Notes under the pieces: generated by a model
Told to the model about the DNA's origin: nothing
What the model saw: the letters and a program-made list of their open reading frames with translations, nothing else
Databases searched by the model: none
Source: Actinomycetota bacterium
GTDB taxonomy: Bacteria > Actinomycetota > Actinomycetes > S36-B12
NCBI GenBank assembly: GCA_026392575.1
Contig: JAPLBU010000405.1
Span: forward strand, 1-10,370
Reading direction: 5' to 3'
Length of the DNA: 10,370 nucleotides
Made by a program: the position numbers and the translations under genes
Part shown: positions 7,749-10,370 of the stretch, in pieces
How the letters are laid out: every line of letters starts with the position of its first letter
Numbering within the stretch: the stretch's first letter is position 1

Positions 7749-7771
7749 GAGCCATGGTTCGGCACTGTGTC

Positions 7772-7847
7772 TGGTGGCCCCGGCAGGATTCGAACCTGCG
7801 ACACAAGGTTTAGGAAACCTCTGCTCTATCCCCTGAGCTACGGGGCC
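7772..7847 (-). tRNA. tRNA-Arg (anticodon CCT)
   Basis: This is a complete cloverleaf on the minus strand: acceptor GGCCCCG/CGGGGCC, D arm GCTC...GAGC, anticodon stem GAGGT/ACCTT (one G-U pair) with loop TTCCTAA, T arm GCAGG TTCGAAT CCTGC, discriminator A and an encoded CCA (7774-7772). Anticodon CCT (7814-7812) reads the AGG arginine codon. Its 3' end faces the higBA unit, and its 3' half is repeated at 7047-7078. Confidence 0.97.
7774..7805. repeat. Direct repeat copy 2 (candidate attR) inside tRNA-Arg
   Basis: This block is identical over 32 bases to 7047-7078 and makes up the T arm and acceptor 3' strand of the intact tRNA. If a site-specific recombinase made this unit, the crossover lies in this block and the element supplied the present 3' end of the tRNA, including its CCA. 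Confidence 0.8.
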
Positions 7848-8077
7848 GGGGGATGCGACAAAGGCCCAGCCGAAGGAAGAGTCTAAGGAAGAGCCAAACC
7901 CCTAACGATCTGGGATGGTTCCGGCCCTCGTTGATTTGCCACGGCAGGGAGGCCTCTGGCTTGTCGGGCCCCGGACGCAAGGTCCGCTCATTCGACGACG
8001 ACATTGTGGCGAGCGGACACCTCGACCGTGCGGTCACGATCGAGTACCACACCCTTCCGAAGCCATGGTACCGCCTG
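7848..8077. other. Non-coding or decayed stretch between tRNA-Arg and hicA
   Basis: No supported gene. A plus-strand frame is open from 7853 to 8080 and ends LPKPWYRL, but it has no ribosome site and no recognisable family. It begins with the 12-base tandem AAGGAAGAGTCT/AAGGAAGAGCCA. It may be remnant accessory DNA. Confidence 0.4.
7880..7885 (-). promoter_or_regulatory. Candidate -10 box for tRNA-Arg
   Basis: Read on the minus strand this is TAGACT, 32 bases before the tRNA 5' end, matching the consensus at four of six positions. No good -35 box is seen. It lies between two AAGGAAGAG direct repeats (7873-7881 and 7885-7893). Confidence 0.3.
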
Positions 8078-8092
8078 TAGTACTATTAGAGT
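8078..8092 (+). promoter_or_regulatory. hicAB -10 box within a palindrome
   Basis: TACTAT (8081-8086) stands six bases before the GTG at 8093, so a leaderless start is expected. The perfect 8-base palindrome TAGTACTA (8078-8085) overlaps it and is a candidate binding site for the HicB ribbon-helix-helix domain. No clear -35 box is seen. Confidence 0.5.
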
Positions 8093-8347
8093 GTGCCTCC
8101 GGTTCCCAAGGTTGTCGACGCAATGCGCCGCAATCCAAGGAACGTGCGGTACGCGGACCTTTTCAGAGTCTGTGCGCACTACTTCGGGCCGGCTCGTAGC
8201 AGCGGGTCTTCCCATGCGGTGTTCAAGACTCAGTGGGCAGGTGACCCACGGGTGAACATCCAGAACGACCACGGCAAGGCCAAGGAGTACCAAGTTCGCC
8301 AAGTACTCGCAGCGATAAGCAAGTTGGAGGAATCAGATGGCAACTAA
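8093..8347 (+). CDS. hicA: HicA-family toxin
   Basis: The protein has 84 residues, small and basic. It opens with KVVDAMRRNPRNVRYADL, a HicA-like first helix, and continues with SSGSSHAVFKT, where His41 corresponds to the catalytic His of the G-S-H-x-x-F motif in the double-stranded-RNA-binding-like fold. It ends with the helix YQVRQVLAAISKLEE. HicA toxins degrade mRNA independently of the ribosome. The GTG at 8093 is chosen because the -10 box lies six bases upstream and the protein has the family length. The 3' end overlaps hicB by 11 bases, so the two are translationally coupled. Base composition is lower than the surroundings (30 GC in 60 bases at 8281-8340), suggesting transfer. The assignment rests on motif, size and the hicB neighbour. 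Confidence 0.85.
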   Translation: MPPVPKVVDAMRRNPRNVRYADLFRVCAHYFGPARSSGSSHAVFKTQWAGDPRVNIQNDHGKAKEYQVRQVLAAISKLEESDGN

Positions 8348-8693
8348 GCGCAAGACCCTGCCGTCCGCGGATCATTACAGCTATCGACTGGCGTGGTCGG
8401 CGAAGGATGAGGAGTTCGTCGCGACCGTCGTCGACTACCCATCGCATTCGTGGCTTGCAGATACGCGTGAGGGTGCTTTGGACGGGTTGACCTCTGTGGT
8501 TGAGGAGGTTCTGCGGGACATGCTCGCCGAAGATGAGGAGATCCCGACTCCCTGGGATGAGCGCACGTTCTCAGGCAAGTTCAACCTTCGCCTTGGGCCG
8601 GACCTGCATAAGAAGGTCGCCCTTGAGGCGGCTGAACGTCACGAATCCATGAACACCTACGTCATCAAGCAGCTTGGACTGATGGAGGCGTAG
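8337..8693 (+). CDS. hicB: HicB-family antitoxin with ribbon-helix-helix C-terminus
   Basis: The protein has 118 residues. The N-terminal part (about 12-62: YSYRLAWSAKDEEFVATVVDYP, then SWLADTREGALDGLTSVVEEVL) is the partial RNase-H-like HicB fold that blocks the toxin. The C-terminal part (about 79-114: GKFNLRLGPDLHKKVALEAAE, then SMNTYVIKQLG) is an Arc-type ribbon-helix-helix DNA-binding domain for autorepression. The ATG at 8337 has GGAGG six bases upstream (8326-8330). It overlaps the end of hicA. The stop region contains a short GGCG-TAGT-CGCC hairpin (8687-8698) without a T tract. Its last 37 bases are antisense to the end of a small minus-strand ORF. Confidence 0.92.
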   Translation: MATKRKTLPSADHYSYRLAWSAKDEEFVATVVDYPSHSWLADTREGALDGLTSVVEEVLRDMLAEDEEIPTPWDERTFSGKFNLRLGPDLHKKVALEAAERHESMNTYVIKQLGLMEA

Positions 8694-8824
8694 TCGCCGC
8701 GAAAGTGCGAGCTGGGGTCCACGGTCTCGTACCGAAGCTCGTTGCCCTGCCGCCCCGTGACCCGGATCTCCGCCTGGAAGCCCAACTCTGCAAGTGCGTC
8801 CTGAAGCTCCTTGGTCCTGTCCAC
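8657..8824 (-). CDS. Small hypothetical ORF, possibly 3'-truncated
   Basis: The ORF encodes 55 residues from the GTG at 8824, which has a good GGGGG ribosome site five bases upstream. The first 43 residues (VDRTKELQDALAELG, then EIRVTGRQGNELRYETVD) look like a real amphipathic alpha-beta protein with normal codon use. The final 12 residues are merely the antisense of the hicB 3' end. This suggests the natural C-terminus was lost when the hicAB DNA arrived, with the junction near 8694. I do not recognise the family. It is divergent from the glcD-like gene. Confidence 0.45.
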   Translation of the reverse strand: MDRTKELQDALAELGFQAEIRVTGRQGNELRYETVDPSSHFRGDYASISPSCLMT

Positions 8825-8860
8825 GTAATCCCCCTGTCTGCTTCCAGGACATGCTCCCGC

Positions 8861-8876
8861 GACGGACGGACGGACG
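8861..8876. repeat. Four GACG tetranucleotide units upstream of the GlcD-like gene
   Basis: GACG is repeated four times at 8861-8876, ending ten bases before the -10 box at 8887. It lies where a -35 element and spacer would be, so a change in copy number would alter promoter spacing (inference). Confidence 0.6.
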
Positions 8877-8880
8877 GTCG

Positions 8881-8898
8881 GCACGCTAGCGTGCGGCC
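8881..8898 (+). promoter_or_regulatory. Leaderless -10 box inside a 14-bp perfect palindrome
   Basis: GCACGCTAGCGTGC (8881-8894) is a perfect palindrome. It contains TAGCGT (8887-8892), a TANNNT -10 box six bases before the GTG at 8899. A repressor bound here would cover the -10 box and the transcription start. Confidence 0.55.
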
Positions 8899-10284
8899 GT
8901 GACCCCCGAGGACGCGGTGCTGGCCGCCTGCGATGCCGCACTGGACGAGCGAGACATCGTCACCGATCCCGACATCCTCGGCTCGTATGTCCGCGATCGC
9001 TCGACGGGGTCTGCGGCGGGGGAGCCCTTTGCGGTCGTCTTCCCGCGGACGACTGAGCAGGTGTCGGCGATCATGACGGCTGCGCATGCGAACCGGGTGC
9101 CCGTCGTCCCGCGAGGTGCGGGCTCTGGTCTGTCGGGTGGCAGCAACGCGATCGATGGATCGCTCGTCGTTTGCCTGGAGCGCATGACCGATGTGCTCGA
9201 AGTGAACGCGACCGACGGTTACGTCGAGACGCAACCCGGGATCATGAACACGGAGCTTCGCGACCATGTGAAGGAGCGCGGTCTCTGGTACGCGCCGGAC
9301 CCGGCGAGCAAGGACTTCTGCTCGATCGGTGGCAACGTCAACACCAACGCCGGCGGCCTGTGCTGCGTCAAGTACGGGGTGACGCGAGATGCGGTCATCG
9401 GGCTTGAGGTGGTGCTCGCCGACGGCCGGATCACCCGGCTGGGTCGCCGCACGATCAAGGGCGTTGCCGGCTACGACCTCACCGGGATGATGGTGGGCAG
9501 CGAAGGAACGCTCGGCATCGTGACGATGGCGCGGCTGCGCCTGCGTCCCCTTCCCCCGCCGGCGACGACCGCCGTGGCGGTTTTCGACGATGTCGCGAGC
9601 GCTGGAAGAGCGAGCGCCGCGATCATGGCCGAGCTCACGCCGAGCATGCTCGAGCTGATGGATCAGCAGACCATCCAGGTCGTCGAGGCGTGGCGCCCGA
9701 TGGGCTTGGACGTCAACGCGGGCGCGCTGCTTGTCGCGCAGACCGATGCCGGTCACGGTGCTGCGGTGGCGGATGCGGACCGGCTCATCGAGATCTGCGA
9801 GCAGTTCGGGGCGCGCGAGGGCTACCGGTCGGAGGACGAGGAGGAGTCGGAGATGCTCCTCGGTGCCCGACGCATGGCGATCCTCGCGATCGAGGACCTC
9901 GGCGACTGGCTGCTCGACGATATCGCTGTGCCGCGGTCCAGCCTTGCCGAGGCAATGGTGCGGATCCAGGACATCGCGCAGCGTCACGATGTGAGGATCT
10001 GCACGTTCGGCCATGCGGGCGACGGCAATCTTCATCCGACGATCGTCACCGAGCGTGGCGACGAGGCGGCCGGTGCTCGTGCGCTGCTGGCCTTCGACGA
10101 CATCCTCGAGGTGGCTCTCGCGCTCGGCGGGACGGTGACCGGCGAGCACGGTGTCGGGAACCTCAAGCAGCGGGCTCTCGGCCGGGAGCTCGATGTGGTG
10201 GCGGCCGACCTCCACACAAGGGTCAAGCAGGCGTGGGATCCGGAGAACATCCTCAACCCTGGCAAGTCACTGCCGCTCTGGTAG
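8899..10284 (+). CDS. GlcD-type FAD-linked oxidase (glycolate oxidase / D-lactate dehydrogenase family)
   Basis: The protein has 461 residues, full family length. The N-terminal FAD_binding_4 (PCMH) domain shows VPVVPRGAGSGLSGG, GGNVNTNAGGLCCVKYGVTRD and KGVAGYDLTGMMVGSEGTLG, which surround the flavin. The C-terminal FAD-oxidase_C domain shows the metal/substrate histidines in TFGHAGDGNLHP and TGEHGVG. The enzyme oxidises a 2-hydroxy acid (glycolate, D-lactate or D-2-hydroxyglutarate); motif reading alone does not separate these. No glcE or glcF genes are visible within the window. The GTG at 8899 has no ribosome site, but a TANNNT box lies six bases before it, so the mRNA is probably leaderless. 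The distant glycerate kinase would act later in glycolate use, which mildly favours glycolate. Confidence 0.92.
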   Translation: MTPEDAVLAACDAALDERDIVTDPDILGSYVRDRSTGSAAGEPFAVVFPRTTEQVSAIMTAAHANRVPVVPRGAGSGLSGGSNAIDGSLVVCLERMTDVLEVNATDGYVETQPGIMNTELRDHVKERGLWYAPDPASKDFCSIGGNVNTNAGGLCCVKYGVTRDAVIGLEVVLADGRITRLGRRTIKGVAGYDLTGMMVGSEGTLGIVTMARLRLRPLPPPATTAVAVFDDVASAGRASAAIMAELTPSMLELMDQQTIQVVEAWRPMGLDVNAGALLVAQTDAGHGAAVADADRLIEICEQFGAREGYRSEDEEESEMLLGARRMAILAIEDLGDWLLDDIAVPRSSLAEAMVRIQDIAQRHDVRICTFGHAGDGNLHPTIVTERGDEAAGARALLAFDDILEVALALGGTVTGEHGVGNLKQRALGRELDVVAADLHTRVKQAWDPENILNPGKSLPLW

Positions 10285-10340
10285 CCAATCGCGCTGTCCC
10301 CAAATCGGGTGGATTGCGGCGGATGGGAGCATTCTGGCGC

Positions 10341-10352
10341 TAACGTGCGGCC
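10341..10352 (+). promoter_or_regulatory. Leaderless -10 box for the last gene
   Basis: TAACGT (10341-10346) plus GCGGCC precedes the ATG at 10353. The 16-base stretch ending in this ATG matches the one ending in the GlcD-like start (8886-8901) at 14 of 16 positions. Confidence 0.5.
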
Positions 10353-10370
10353 ATGCCACGATTCCTGATG
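10353..10370 (+). CDS. Start of an unidentified gene (cut by window end)
   Basis: Only six codons (MPRFLM) lie inside the window. The start is supported by the leaderless promoter arrangement immediately upstream. It lies 68 bases after the GlcD-like gene and has its own promoter. No function can be given. Confidence 0.5.

Noticed and set aside
7139..7847. The higBA region as part of a complete phage or ICE
   Set aside because: There is no integrase, excisionase, replication or structural gene, and only about 700 bases lie between the repeats.
7853..8080. Plus-strand 75-codon frame between tRNA-Arg and hicA as a gene
   Set aside because: It has no ribosome site or leaderless promoter, no recognised motif, and begins inside tRNA leader DNA.
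8665..10215. 516-codon minus-strand frame opposite the GlcD-like gene
   Set aside because: It is a His/Arg/Asp-rich antisense shadow; the plus strand carries the complete conserved oxidase.
10285..10325. Rho-independent terminator after the GlcD-like gene (CAATC...GATTG with CCC/GGG inside)
   Set aside because: The stems are short, the loop is large and no T tract follows.

Overview
The base composition (roughly two thirds GC by eye), frequent GTG starts, many 5'-leaderless genes and the protein styles point to a high-GC actinobacterium, most likely a Microbacteriaceae member (Microbacterium-like). The taxon is an inference. The sequence looks like ordinary chromosome interrupted around 7.0-8.7 kb by an accessory patch carrying two toxin-antitoxin modules beside a tRNA gene.

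Left part (1-6404): the 3' end of a CPA1 sodium/proton antiporter converges on a type 2 glycerate kinase, and their stop codons overlap. Divergent from the kinase is an Orn/Lys/Arg decarboxylase-family gene broken by a frameshift near 2630-2660, which also seems to lack a short segment. It converges on a membrane-anchored alpha/beta-hydrolase (Abhydrolase_9 type). A small cupin_3 protein is divergent from the hydrolase and converges on an aldo/keto reductase that keeps its catalytic tetrad but seems to lack about 19 residues after the first strand. A gap of about 310 bases follows, with a tandem 9-bp repeat and no convincing gene.

Middle part (6405-8824): a 183-residue protein that looks like two tandem ABM/ferredoxin-like domains, then the accessory patch. 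A tRNA 3'-half fragment (7048-7094) and an intact tRNA-Arg(CCT) (7772-7847) share an identical 32-bp block in direct orientation. They bracket only a higBA toxin-antitoxin operon, making a unit of about 727 bp with no integrase. Beyond the tRNA lies a hicAB module, and then a small minus-strand ORF whose 3' end runs into hicB.

Right part (8899-10370): a complete GlcD-type FAD-linked oxidase (glycolate oxidase/D-lactate dehydrogenase family) and the first codons of another gene. Glycolate oxidase and glycerate kinase belong to the same C2/C3 acid pathway (glycolate to glyoxylate to glycerate to phosphoglycerate), but here they are about 7 kb apart and not in one operon.

A recurring regulatory theme is a TANNNT -10 box exactly six bases before an ATG/GTG. 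It is seen for the hydrolase, higB, hicA, glcD and the last gene, with a weaker version for the cupin gene. This predicts leaderless mRNAs and explains the missing Shine-Dalgarno sequences. Several of these -10 boxes sit inside palindromes or repeats that could be operators.
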